This document shows, piece after piece, positions 8,642-17,376 of a stretch of DNA of 64,000 nt. A model generated the notes under the pieces. That model was not told where the DNA came from, did no database searches, and saw only the letters and a program-made list of their open reading frames with translations. Numbering within the stretch: position 1 is the first letter of the stretch; each line of letters opens with the position of its first letter. The stretch lies in NCBI RefSeq assembly GCF_900090195.1, contig NZ_LT607803.1, positions 5,730,229 through 5,794,228 of the forward strand, given 5' to 3'. Source of the DNA: Variovorax sp. HW608. Its GTDB lineage: Bacteria; Pseudomonadota; Gammaproteobacteria; Burkholderiales; Burkholderiaceae_C. A program made the translations under genes and the position numbers.

Positions 8642-10168
8642 ATGCAAGACATCCTGATCAACTGGTCGCCGCAAGAGACCCGCGTCGCCGTGGTGGAGCA
8701 TGGCGCGGTCCAGGAACTCCACCTGGAACGCACCCTCGAGCGGGGTCTGGTCGGCAACATCTACCTCGGCAAGGTGTCCCGGGTGCTGCCCGGCATGCAG
8801 TCCGCTTTCATCGACATCGGCCTCGACCGCACGGCTTTCCTGCACGTGGCGGACATCGTGGCGCCGTTCACGCCGGGTTCGCGGCCGAGCACGGTTCAGG
8901 CGGACCGCGAGCACCGCAACGCCGGCGCGATGATCCCGATCGAGAAGCAGGTGTTCGAAGGGCAGTCGCTGCTGGTGCAGGTCATCAAGGACCCGATCGG
9001 CACCAAGGGCGCGCGGCTGTCGACCCAGATCAGCATCGCGGGGCGGCTCCTGGTCTTTCTGCCGCAGGACAACCATATCGGCGTCTCGCAGAAGATCCCG
9101 CCGGATCTTCGCGATGCATTGCGCTCGCGCATGCAGGCGCTGATCGAGGCCGCGGCCGCTGCGGAAACCGGCGGCGTGGTGCCGGCGAACACGGGCGGCT
9201 TCATCCTTCGCACCAACGGCGAGGATTCGAGCGATGCGGAGCTCGCCGAGGACATCGCCTACCTGCGCAAGACCTGGTCGCGCATTCGCGAGCTTTCGGT
9301 GCGCATGCCGCCGATGTCGCTGCTGCACCAGGACCTGAGCCTGCTGCAGCGCGTGCTGCGCGACATGACGAGCGAGGACACGCAGACCATCCGCATCGAC
9401 TCGCGCGAGCAGTTCGATTCGCTTCTCAAGTTCGGACTCGAATTCATGCCGCAGGCGGCGGGCAAGCTGCAACTCTACAAGGGCGAGCGGCCGATCTTCG
9501 ACCTCTATTCGATCGACGAGGAAATCGCCAAGGCGCTGGGGCGGCGCGTCGATCTCAAGTCCGGCGGCTACCTGGTGGTCGACCAGACCGAGGCGCTGAC
9601 GACGGTCGACGTGAACACCGGCGGCTTCGTCGGGGCGCGCAACTTCGACGACACGATCTTCAAGACCAACCTCGAGGCCGCGCAGGCCATTGCACGACAG
9701 CTCCGGTTGCGCAACCTGGGCGGGATCATCATCGTCGACTTCATCGACATGGCGCGCGACGATCATCGCGAGCAGGTGCTTGCCGAGTTCCGCAAGCAAC
9801 TCGCCCGCGATCGCGTGAAGACCACCGCGGGCGGGTTCTCGCAGCTCGGACTGGTGGAAATGACGCGCAAGCGCACCCGTGAATCGCTGGCGCACATGCT
9901 GTGCGAGCCCTGCCTTGCATGCGGCGGGCAGGGGATCGTGAAGACCGCCCGCAGCGTCGCCTACGACGTGCTGCGCGAGATCCTGCGCGAGGCGCGCCAG
10001 TTCACGCCGCGCGAATTCCGCATCGTCTCGTCGCCGCAGGTGATCGAGCTGTTCCTCGACGAGGAGAGCCAGCACCTGGCCGGGCTCAGCGACTTCATCG
10101 GCAAGCCGATCTCGCTGCAGGCCGAGCCCGCGATGGGGCAAGGCCAGTACGACATCGTATTGTTATAG
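8642..10168 (+). CDS. rng: ribonuclease G
   Basis: 508 residues. RNase G is an endoribonuclease that processes the 16S rRNA 5' end and decays some mRNAs. The N-terminus MQDILINWSPQETRVAVVE leads into an S1 domain (GNIYLGKVSRVLPGMQSAF). The catalytic DNase-I-like region contains TTVDVNTGGFVG, and CEPCLACGGQG is the zinc-link region. There is no long C-terminal scaffold, so Rng rather than RNase E. Last gene of the rightward run starting at yebC. Confidence 0.95.
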   Translation: MQDILINWSPQETRVAVVEHGAVQELHLERTLERGLVGNIYLGKVSRVLPGMQSAFIDIGLDRTAFLHVADIVAPFTPGSRPSTVQADREHRNAGAMIPIEKQVFEGQSLLVQVIKDPIGTKGARLSTQISIAGRLLVFLPQDNHIGVSQKIPPDLRDALRSRMQALIEAAAAAETGGVVPANTGGFILRTNGEDSSDAELAEDIAYLRKTWSRIRELSVRMPPMSLLHQDLSLLQRVLRDMTSEDTQTIRIDSREQFDSLLKFGLEFMPQAAGKLQLYKGERPIFDLYSIDEEIAKALGRRVDLKSGGYLVVDQTEALTTVDVNTGGFVGARNFDDTIFKTNLEAAQAIARQLRLRNLGGIIIVDFIDMARDDHREQVLAEFRKQLARDRVKTTAGGFSQLGLVEMTRKRTRESLAHMLCEPCLACGGQGIVKTARSVAYDVLREILREARQFTPREFRIVSSPQVIELFLDEESQHLAGLSDFIGKPISLQAEPAMGQGQYDIVLL

Positions 10169-10262
10169 GCTCGCCCCCCAGCCTCGCCCACTTCGTGTGG
10201 CTCTGACCCCCCTACCGGGGGGCAACACCAGCGGCCCGGCGGAGCCGGTTCCGCGGTGTTTC
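10169..10262. repeat. REP-like intergenic hairpin repeat, copy 2 (inverted), possible two-way terminator
   Basis: Between converging rng and msbA. CCCCCC at 10207-10212 can pair with GGGGGG at 10217-10222, and AACACC at 10224-10229 pairs with GGTGTT at 10255-10260 enclosing a GC-rich inner stem. Reverse-complemented, it shares ACACGAAGTG and the C-run/G-run layout with the copy at 7957-8028. Its location between convergent genes suits a bidirectional terminator, though no U-run is present. Confidence 0.65.
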
Positions 10263-10278
10263 TGGTATCCCGCTTGGG

Positions 10279-12063
10279 TCAGATGGTGGGATCCTGCCCT
10301 GGTGCAGCGCCTCGGATGGCGAGGTGTTGCAGGCGGGCGTAGAGGCCGTCGAGGGCCATCAGTTGCGCGTGGCTGCCTTGCTCGGCGATGCGGCCGTGGT
10401 CCATGACGACGATGCGGTCGGCGTGCTGGATGGTCGAGAGGCGGTGCGCGACGATGAGGGTGGTGCGGCCCTGCATCAGGCGCTGCAGTGCTTCCTGCAC
10501 CAGCCGTTCGGATTCGGTATCGAGCGCCGAGGTGGCCTCGTCCAGCAACAGGATCGGCGCGTTCTTGTAGAGGGCGCGCGCGATCGCGAGACGCTGGCGC
10601 TGCCCGCCCGAAAGCTGCGTCGCGTTGTGGCCGAGCACGGTGTCGATGCCGTTCGGCAGGCTCTCGACATGCACCGCGAGGTTGGCGGCCGCCACGCATT
10701 CGAGGATCCGGTCGCGCTCGATCTCGGCGCCGAGGGCCACGTTGGCCGCCAGCGTGTCGTTGAGCATCACCACGTCCTGGCTGACCATCGCGAACTGCGC
10801 GCGCAGGCTCCTGAGCTGCCACTCGCCAACATCCTGGCCATCGAGCAGGACCTCGCCGCCGCTCGGCAGCACGAAGCGGGGCAGGAGGTTGACGAGGGTC
10901 GTCTTGCCGGAGCCCGAAGGTCCCACGAAGGCGACGACTTCGCCGGGCTCGATCACCAGATCGACATCGTCGAGGGCACGAGCCTCGTCGCTTCCACGAT
11001 AGTTGACGCGCGTCTTGCGAAGCTCGATGCGCCCGGAGGCGCGCGAGATTTCGTGCTGGCCCTGCTTTTCGGGGCCGACCGTGTCGAAGAGGTCGAGGCC
11101 CCGCTCCAGTGCCGCAAGTCCGCGGGTGATCGGGTTCGCCACGTCGGCAAGACGACGGATCGGCGCGATCAGCATCGCCATCGCGGCCACGTAGGCCACG
11201 AAACCGCCGACCGTCAGCCCGTGCTCGCTGCTTTGCCAAAGCGCGATCACCACCACGATGGACAACGCGACGGCGGCCAGCAACTGCGTGAGCGGCGTCA
11301 TCGCGGCAGAAGCGATGGTGGATTTCAGCGCCAGGCGGTTGACGCTGTGGCTCAGGCGCTCGAAGCGATCCAGCTGGCTCGCCTGCGCGTTGTGCAGGCG
11401 CACGACCCGATTGGCGAGCACGTTTTCTTCGACGACGTAGGCGAGTTCGTCGGTCGCGAGCTGACCCAATCTCGTCAGGTGATAGAGCCGCTTCGACAGG
11501 ATCTTCATGATCCACGCGACGCCCGGCACCATGACGCAGATGATGAGCGTGAGTTTCCAGTTGAGGTAGAGCAGGTAGATCACGAGCGCGATCAGGGTGA
11601 GCCCATCGCGCGACAGCCCCAGCAGGGCCTGTATCAGCAGCATTCCGCCGGTCTGTACTTCGTAGATGACCGTGTTGGACAAGGTGCTGGCCGAGTGGCG
11701 CGAGAACAGGGCGAGCTCCGCCGCCATGAGTTTCTGGAAGAGCATGCGCCGCAGCCGTTGCATGCCTTCATTGGCGATGCGCGAGAGCGCATATTGCGAG
11801 ACGAACTGGGCGAGTCCGCGCACTGCGAAGAGCGAAATCATCGCGGCCGGCACCATCCAGAGCTGGAGCTGGCCTTTGGTGAAGCCTCGATCGAGCAGGG
11901 GCTTCGTGAGGGCGGGCATGAGCGCTTCGGTCAGCGCGGCGATGCTGGCGGTGAGGAATCCGATTGCCCACCATTGGCGCGAGCCGCCGAACCAGGTCAT
12001 CAGTCGCGCGAGTCGGCGCGTCAAGGGGGGCCGCGCATCGTCGGCGGCGGGGGAGGGCTGCAT
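10279..12063 (-). CDS. msbA: lipid A export ATP-binding/permease protein MsbA
   Basis: 594-residue half transporter: six-helix ABC membrane domain (residues about 20-310) fused to an ATPase with Walker A GPSGSGKTT, signature [15 protein letters not shown], Walker B ILLLDEATSALD and a VAHRLSTI switch. MsbA homodimers flip core-lipid A across the inner membrane. I chose ATG at 12063 (MQPSPAAD); the same frame is open upstream but would run into the tolB region. Transcribed away from tolB, with which it shares a 149-base divergent promoter region. Confidence 0.93.
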   Translation of the reverse strand: MQPSPAADDARPPLTRRLARLMTWFGGSRQWWAIGFLTASIAALTEALMPALTKPLLDRGFTKGQLQLWMVPAAMISLFAVRGLAQFVSQYALSRIANEGMQRLRRMLFQKLMAAELALFSRHSASTLSNTVIYEVQTGGMLLIQALLGLSRDGLTLIALVIYLLYLNWKLTLIICVMVPGVAWIMKILSKRLYHLTRLGQLATDELAYVVEENVLANRVVRLHNAQASQLDRFERLSHSVNRLALKSTIASAAMTPLTQLLAAVALSIVVVIALWQSSEHGLTVGGFVAYVAAMAMLIAPIRRLADVANPITRGLAALERGLDLFDTVGPEKQGQHEISRASGRIELRKTRVNYRGSDEARALDDVDLVIEPGEVVAFVGPSGSGKTTLVNLLPRFVLPSGGEVLLDGQDVGEWQLRSLRAQFAMVSQDVVMLNDTLAANVALGAEIERDRILECVAAANLAVHVESLPNGIDTVLGHNATQLSGGQRQRLAIARALYKNAPILLLDEATSALDTESERLVQEALQRLMQGRTTLIVAHRLSTIQHADRIVVMDHGRIAEQGSHAQLMALDGLYARLQHLAIRGAAPGQDPTI

Positions 12064-12212
12064 GGCGGCGCATTCTACGTTCGCGCCTTCCGTGTAGGAC
12101 CGGACCGGTTCTTGTACACGTTTTGTGACTCGGGCCGCATCGCAATGTGTACCATGTGGCCCCGTCAGGTCCGAGGCGGGAAACTTATTCCTCGGAAATC
12201 TCTCCGAACCGC

Positions 12213-13529
12213 ATGAAAAAGCCGTTGCAAGACTTCTCCCCAACCCCTTCTTCATCGTTCTTCGTTCGCCGCGCCTTGATTGCGGCTCTCGCTGCCTCCC
12301 CCGCACTTCCCGCGCTCGCCCAGTTTCGGGTCGAGGTGTCGGGTGTGGGGTTGACGCAGTTGCCCATCGCACTCGTTCCTTTCAAGGGTGAGGAGAGCTC
12401 GCCCCAGAAGATCTCCGCCATCGTGCAGGCCGACCTCGAACGAAGCGGCCAGTTCCGTGGCGTCGACGCCTCGGGCCAGGCGCTCGATGAGACCTCCCGT
12501 CCCGACCTGAGCCTCTGGCGCCAGCGCACGGCCGATTCCGTGGTGGCCGGCAGCGTGACGCGTCTTCCCGATGGTCGCTACGAAGTGCGCTTCCGTCTCT
12601 GGGACGTGGTTCGCGGCCAGGATCTCGGCGGTCAGAGCTACACCGTGCCGCAGGGCGACCTGCGTCTCGCTTCGCACCGGATCGCCGACTACGTCTACGA
12701 GAAGCTCACCGGCGAGAAGGGCATCTTCTCGACGCGCATCGCCTACGTCACCAAGGGCGGCAGCCGCTACAACCTGTGGGTGGCCGACGCCGATGGCGAA
12801 AACGCGCAGGCCGCGCTCGCGAGCCCGGAGCCGATCATCTCGCCGCGCTGGTCTTCCAACGGAACGCAGCTCGCCTATGTGTCCTTCGAGTCGCGCAAGC
12901 CGGTGGTCTACGTGCACAACGTCGCAAGCGGCCAGCGCCGGCTGGTCGCCAATTTCCGCGGCTCCAACAGCGCGCCTGCGTGGGCGCCCGATGGCAATAC
13001 GCTGGCCGTCACCCTGAGCCGCGACGGCGGCTCGCAGCTCTACACGATCTCGTCCGGCGGCGGCGAGCCACGCCGGCTCACGCAGAGCAACAGCATCGAC
13101 ACCGAGCCGGTGTACTCGGCGGACGGAAGCACGATCTACTTCGTGAGCGATCGCGGCGGCGCGCCTCAGATCTACAAGATGAGCGCCGGCGGCGGCAACC
13201 CGACCCGCGTCACCTTCAGCGGCTCTTACAACATCTCTCCATCCGTCAGCGGCGATGGACGGTGGTTGGCCTACATTTCGCGCATCAATGGCGGGTTCAA
13301 GCTTCACGTGATGGACTTGCAGAGCGGGAACGTGCAGGCCATCACCGACACCACCGCCGACGAGCGCCCCAGTTTTGCTCCCAACAGCAAGTTGATCGTG
13401 TACGCCACGAAGCTTCAGGGCCGCGAGGCCCTGATGACAACGACGCTCGACGGAAAGATAAAAGCCCGCCTCGCGGGACAGGCTGGAGACATCCGTGAAC
13501 CGGACTGGGGTCCGTTTCAAAAGCAATGA
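12213..13529 (+). CDS. tolB: Tol-Pal system periplasmic protein TolB
   Basis: 438 residues with an N-terminal signal segment ending ALPALAQ, a D1 domain and then WD-like beta-propeller repeats (SPRWSSNGTQLAYVS, APAWAPDGNTLAVTLS, EPVYSADGSTIYFVS). TolB links Pal to the inner-membrane TolQRA motor and supports outer-membrane constriction at division. Start ATG 12213; the frame is open upstream but lacks sense. tolQ, tolR and tolA, usually just upstream, are absent here. Confidence 0.96.
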   Translation: MKKPLQDFSPTPSSSFFVRRALIAALAASPALPALAQFRVEVSGVGLTQLPIALVPFKGEESSPQKISAIVQADLERSGQFRGVDASGQALDETSRPDLSLWRQRTADSVVAGSVTRLPDGRYEVRFRLWDVVRGQDLGGQSYTVPQGDLRLASHRIADYVYEKLTGEKGIFSTRIAYVTKGGSRYNLWVADADGENAQAALASPEPIISPRWSSNGTQLAYVSFESRKPVVYVHNVASGQRRLVANFRGSNSAPAWAPDGNTLAVTLSRDGGSQLYTISSGGGEPRRLTQSNSIDTEPVYSADGSTIYFVSDRGGAPQIYKMSAGGGNPTRVTFSGSYNISPSVSGDGRWLAYISRINGGFKLHVMDLQSGNVQAITDTTADERPSFAPNSKLIVYATKLQGREALMTTTLDGKIKARLAGQAGDIREPDWGPFQKQ

Positions 13530-13548
13530 CTAACTTGAGGAGTTCGAA

Positions 13549-14058
13549 ATGTTGAAACGTACGATTTATTCGCTGGCCATCGTCGCCCTGATCGCAGGCT
13601 GCTCGTCGGGCACCAAGCTCAACGAGACGCCGGTGGTGGACCGCGGTGGCCAGGGCTCGGGTGGGGCGGCCAGCGGCGTCGCACCGGTCTCGATCGACCA
13701 GAGCGCGCAAACCGCACAGGGTCCGGTCGGTGTGGCACGGATCGTCTATTTCGACTTCGACAGCTACACCGTCAAGCCCGAATTCCAGTCGCTGATCGAC
13801 GGCCACGCCCGCTTCCTGAAGGCCAATCCCCAGCGCCGCATCTCGATCGAAGGTCACACCGACGAACGCGGCGGCCGCGAGTACAACCTCGCGCTCGGCC
13901 AGAAGCGTTCCGAAGCCGTGCGCCGTGCGCTGGTGCTGCTCGGCGTGTCCGACAGCCAGATCGAGGCCGTGAGCTTCGGCAAGGAAAAGCCGGCGGTGCA
14001 GGGCACGGGTGAGGAAGTCTGGGCGCAGAACCGCCGCGCCGAGATCACCTACCGCTGA
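13549..14058 (+). CDS. pal: peptidoglycan-associated lipoprotein Pal
   Basis: 169 residues. The lipobox LIAGC places the lipidated Cys at residue 18; a linker leads to an OmpA-like domain (VYFDFDSYTVKPEF, then ISIEGHTDERGGREYNLALG), which binds meso-DAP peptidoglycan. It sits 19 bases after tolB with AGGAG upstream of the ATG. Outer-membrane anchored and works with TolB. Its stop overlaps the cpoB start. Confidence 0.97.
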   Translation: MLKRTIYSLAIVALIAGCSSGTKLNETPVVDRGGQGSGGAASGVAPVSIDQSAQTAQGPVGVARIVYFDFDSYTVKPEFQSLIDGHARFLKANPQRRISIEGHTDERGGREYNLALGQKRSEAVRRALVLLGVSDSQIEAVSFGKEKPAVQGTGEEVWAQNRRAEITYR

Positions 14059-14798
14059 TGATGCGCGGTGCTCTCTTGCGAGGCGCTGCCCTCGCAGCCG
14101 CATTGCTTTGCGCCTCCCTCGGCGCGCAGGCCGCGCTGTTCGAGGACGACGAGGCGCGACGCGCGATTCTCGACCTGCGGCAGCGGGTCGAGACCATCCG
14201 CACGCAAAGCGCCGAGGAAAACGCGCAGCTGCGCCGCAGCCTGCTCGATCTGCAGAACCAGATCGAGCAGATGCGCGGCGACCTGGCCCGCATGACCGGG
14301 CAGAACGAGCAGCTCACGAAGTCGCTCTCGGAGATGCAGCAGCGTCAGACCGAAGTCGATACCCAGCTCAAGAAGAACGAGCCCTCGAAAGTCTCGATCG
14401 ACGGTCGCGAGTTCAATGCCGATCCGCGCGAGAAGGCCGACTTCGATGCGGCGCTGGGCATCTTCCGCGCGGGGCAGTTCGCGCAGGCGCAAACCGCTTT
14501 CGCCGATTTCGTGAAGCGCTATCCGCAGAGCGGCTACAACGCTTCGGCGCTGTTCTGGCTCGGCAACGCCCAGTACGCGACCCGCAACTACAACGAGGCC
14601 ATCGCGAACTTCCGTTCGATGCTCTCGCTGGCGCCCGACCATGCGAAGGCGCCGGAGGCGGTGCTGTCGATCGCAAACTGCCAGATCGAGCTGAAGGACA
14701 CGCGCGCAGCGCGGCGCACGCTCGAAGACCTGACGAAGGCCTATCCGCAGTCCGAGGCCGCACAGGCCGGACGCGAGCGGCTTTCGCGGCTGCGCTGA
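14058..14798 (+). CDS. cpoB: cell division coordinator CpoB (YbgF)
   Basis: 246 residues: a signal peptide ending GAQA, an N-terminal coiled coil rich in Gln/Glu/Arg (about residues 30-110) that trimerises in homologues, then tetratricopeptide repeats (FRAGQFAQAQTAFADFVKRY and similar). CpoB couples Tol energy state to PBP1B activity. ATG 14058 overlaps the pal stop; a second ATG at 14061 would also serve. The tolB-pal-cpoB order is standard. Confidence 0.93.
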   Translation: MMRGALLRGAALAAALLCASLGAQAALFEDDEARRAILDLRQRVETIRTQSAEENAQLRRSLLDLQNQIEQMRGDLARMTGQNEQLTKSLSEMQQRQTEVDTQLKKNEPSKVSIDGREFNADPREKADFDAALGIFRAGQFAQAQTAFADFVKRYPQSGYNASALFWLGNAQYATRNYNEAIANFRSMLSLAPDHAKAPEAVLSIANCQIELKDTRAARRTLEDLTKAYPQSEAAQAGRERLSRLR

Positions 14799-14823
14799 GC
14801 GCGGCCGTCCATCGCGCCCGATC

Positions 14824-15624
14824 ATGATGCCGGCCGTAGCTGCAGACGATGCGGATCTGGCTCGCCGCTTCGGCGGGCTGGAGCGCCTCTATGGCGTCTC
14901 GGGCGCGGCTGCGATACGGGCCTCGCATGTGATGGTCGCCGGCATCGGCGGCGTCGGTTCATGGGCCGCGGAGGCGCTCGCGCGCAGCGGGGTGGGACGG
15001 CTGACCCTGATCGACCTCGACCACATCGCCGAATCCAACATCAACCGCCAGATCCATGCACTCGACGCCACGATCGGCCAGGCCAAGGTCGAAGCGATGC
15101 GGGAGCGCATCGCCCAGATCAACCCGTCGTGCGAGGTGCTGGCCATCGACGATTTCGTCGAGCCGGGCAACTGGCAGACCTTGCTTGCCGCTGCGCACGA
15201 AGCGAATGGGGCACCGACGGCGCTCATCGATGCCTGCGACCAGGTGCGGGCCAAGGTCGCGATGGCGGCGTGGGCGCGCGCCACGAAGGCTGATTTCATC
15301 ACCGCGGGCGCGGCGGGCGGCAAGCGACTGGCGCACAAGGTCGACATCGACGACCTTGCGCTGGTGACGCACGACCCCTTGCTCGCGCAGTTGCGTCAAC
15401 GTCTGCGCAAGGAGCACGGAGCGCCGCGCGAAGGCCGCAAGATCGGCATCGCCTGCGTCTTCAGCCGCGAGAGCGTGGCGCCGCCCGACGCCTCGTGCGC
15501 GGTCGAAGGCGACGGGTCGCTCAACTGTCACGGCTACGGGTCGGTCGTGAGCGTGACGGCGACTTTCGGTCAATGTGCAGCGGGCTGGGTGCTGGACCGG
15601 ATTGCCCGAAACACCACGCTATAA
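14824..15624 (+). CDS. tcdA: tRNA threonylcarbamoyladenosine dehydratase
   Basis: 266 residues, E1-like ThiF/MoeB fold. ATP-binding GIGGVGSWAAEALARSGVG and TLIDLDHIAESNINRQ are near the N-terminus, and a conserved Cys near the end lies in ATFGQCAAGW. TcdA cyclises t6A37 of tRNA to ct6A. Twenty-five bases after cpoB; it may belong to the same transcript. Length and motifs match the family. Confidence 0.94.
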   Translation: MMPAVAADDADLARRFGGLERLYGVSGAAAIRASHVMVAGIGGVGSWAAEALARSGVGRLTLIDLDHIAESNINRQIHALDATIGQAKVEAMRERIAQINPSCEVLAIDDFVEPGNWQTLLAAAHEANGAPTALIDACDQVRAKVAMAAWARATKADFITAGAAGGKRLAHKVDIDDLALVTHDPLLAQLRQRLRKEHGAPREGRKIGIACVFSRESVAPPDASCAVEGDGSLNCHGYGSVVSVTATFGQCAAGWVLDRIARNTTL

Positions 15625-15625
15625 T
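15620..15625 (+). promoter_or_regulatory. possible -10 box for tRNA-Lys
   Basis: A perfect TATAAT sits right at the end of tcdA, 48 bases before the tRNA 5' end. No convincing -35 hexamer is found at 17-bp spacing, so this is a weak call supported mainly by position. Confidence 0.4.
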
Positions 15626-15673
15626 TTCTGGCTTTGCCGGATTCGACGCCGGCAAAGATGCCTGAACAGGTAG

Positions 15674-15749
15674 GGGACGTTAGCTCAGTTGGTAGAGCAG
15701 CGGACTTTTAATCCGTTGGTCACTGGTTCGAATCCAGTACGTCCTACCA
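15674..15749 (+). tRNA. tRNA-Lys (anticodon UUU)
   Basis: 76-nt cloverleaf read by eye. The acceptor GGGACGT pairs with ACGTCCT (first pair G-U), D stem GCTC/GAGC, anticodon stem GCGGA/TCCGT around loop CTTTTAA (anticodon TTT), T stem ACTGG/CCAGT around TTCGAAT, discriminator A and encoded CCA. tRNA-Lys 3' ends are common integration sites, and an accessory region begins right after it. Confidence 0.97.
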
Positions 15750-16247
15750 TTCACTCTTCCTCTGAGGGACACGCCAGGCCCGCTGCCAAAACGGTAGTGG
15801 GCCTCGTTGTTTGGGGCGTGACTCATCAGATACTCATCACTAGGGCATGCAACGGTCCAAGGTGCGTTTGAGGCCCCTCCGAGGGCGGAAAAGTACACGC
15901 GCGCCGGATTTTGATTCCTGTGTCCCGCAGTTCGAATCCGGGCATTTGCCACCCAAGAACCCGCGCCAGTGCTCGCTCGCGTGCTGCGAAATTGATAGCA
16001 ACGGCGGTCGGCGTTCGCTTCAGTCATCATTTACTCATCAAGCAGATCAGGCTGGCTGCAGCGCCGGCGCACAGGCGAGGGGGCCGGCGAAAACATGGTA
16101 CTGCTGAACCCGCAGGGACGCCATGGGTTGGCTTTGGGGCGCTGGCGAACCGCGCCCGTTCGCCCGGGCGGGGAGGCGCGGCGCCACAGGCGCGCTCCAT
16201 GCGCCTGCGGGCGCGCTTGGTGCGCCGCCTGGTCGGCATGCCCGCCA
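15750..16247. other. gene-free stretch after tRNA-Lys, island edge
   Basis: No credible coding frame was found. Around 15,929-15,955 there is GTTCGAATCC followed by GCCACC, matching ten bases of the tRNA T-loop region and resembling a decayed tRNA 3' end. It may be an old attachment-site scar, but its T stem has two mismatches. The rest is GC-rich low-complexity sequence. Confidence 0.4.
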
Positions 16248-16526
16248 TCAATGCTTTCCTTTCGCCTTCCGGGAGGGCCGGGAGGGCCGGGGGGCTGCGG
16301 TGGAGGGGGCGGGGGGCGCAGGTGGCTCCACGCGTCGGCGTTCGATGCAGGCGTTTATTTCCCCGACCTTGCAAAATATGCGATTGCCGAGCTTGTAGAA
16401 CGGTGGAAGGTCGTCCCCGCGCTTGCGCCAGCGGGCGAGGTTACGCACGCTGGTCTCCAACTTAGCCGCCACCTTCTCCAGGGGGCGCAAGCTCTCGTCA
16501 TCATCAGGTTGCCGGTTTTCGCTCAT
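16248..16526 (-). CDS. small helix-turn-helix DNA-binding protein
   Basis: 92 residues. Residues 12 to about 58 (LRPLEKVAAKLETSVRNLAR, WRKRG, then FYKLGNRIFCKVGEINACI) read as a winged-helix/MerR-like HTH of the excisionase or AlpA kind; the tail is Pro/Ala/Lys-rich. The start is the second of two close ATGs (16526) because AGGAG at 16533-16537 gives a 6-base spacing there and none to the ATG at 16532. Such proteins are frequent in mobile islands; the target is unknown. Confidence 0.65.
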   Translation of the reverse strand: MSENRQPDDDESLRPLEKVAAKLETSVRNLARWRKRGDDLPPFYKLGNRIFCKVGEINACIERRRVEPPAPPAPSTAAPRPSRPSRKAKGKH

Positions 16527-16772
16527 GGTCATCTCCTGTCGGAATCGAAAGAATTTTGATGATATGTCTGCCAATTGCTGTCAAGTAACCGGCTTCAAAA
16601 GGCTTGAGCGCCCCTGAAAGCGAACGATCGAAGCGCCGGGGGCGCGCTTCGTCGCTATTTCCGTGTTAATGCTCAATGGTCAGAAATAAGTTCGAGACGC
16701 AGTTGATGAAACACCGACGTTCACCATAGACCGTGGCGTCAGATTATCTGAATTTTCACAATTTGCGAGGAG

Positions 16773-16949
16773 ATGCGAGTGGAGGAGCAATGGTTGGTTA
16801 ATCGCACCCTGGCCATTCATTTTGTCCAGTTGACGCGAGCCCGCCTGCAGCGTGAGGCACTGCTCGTGAGCGGGCCGGGGCAGCCCACGGCTGGCGGGCG
16901 CAGACGGCCACTGGCGGACCGAGTCCGCCAAGCGTTTCGTTACATTTGA
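16773..16949 (+). CDS. possible small protein of unknown function
   Basis: 58 codons from ATG 16773 (or GTG 16779) to TGA 16947-16949. The product has a balanced composition (EEQWLVNRTLAIHFVQLTRA) unlike the Arg/Pro-rich shadow frames around it, and GAGGAG at 16766-16771 stands at a good distance from the GTG. I recognise no family. It lies in an otherwise gene-free 850-base stretch of the island. Could be chance. Confidence 0.3.
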   Translation: MRVEEQWLVNRTLAIHFVQLTRARLQREALLVSGPGQPTAGGRRRPLADRVRQAFRYI

Positions 16950-17376
16950 GCCGCGTGCGAGGACGGTTGGCTGGCGTTCGCGGCCGGAGCGCATGGCGTG
17001 TTCGTCACCGAACTGGCCCTCGGACGAGCCCCGCGCGGTTGGCGCTGCTGCGATGGCGACAGTCTCGCCCGACGACACGCATGACCACGAGCGGGGCTGC
17101 CCCGCAGCCTTCCCTTGCGCCAATACGGTTCGCGTTGAACGCCGTGAGTGGAACTCAGAGAAACTCGCGGGTGAAAAAAGTCTTTCTTTGCCTGAATTGA
17201 ATTGCATGGCTAAGCAGGACGCCTGCTATTGCAGGACGGCCGCGATACGCTTGTTTTTCTGCAGTGACGATGAAAATGGACGACCATCGTTTTGAGTCTC
17301 CGCAACCCTGGTCCTGAAAAGCACGCAATAGATGGGCGCTTGGCCAATTTGGCAATAGAGTTAGCCGTCCTGCAGG
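16950..17376. other. intergenic stretch, no supported gene
   Basis: Frames of about 100 codons exist here but have no ribosome-binding site, domain or composition that would support them. The right half contains A/T-rich runs unusual for this chromosome, consistent with acquired DNA. Confidence 0.4.

Noticed and set aside
15917..15955. A second tRNA after tRNA-Lys
   Set aside because: Only the T-loop and a GCCACC end are recognisable; the T stem has two mismatches and no other arms can be folded.
16680..17207. A 175-codon leftward frame in the island
   Set aside because: No ribosome-binding site, no domain, and an amino-acid mix typical of random GC-rich sequence.
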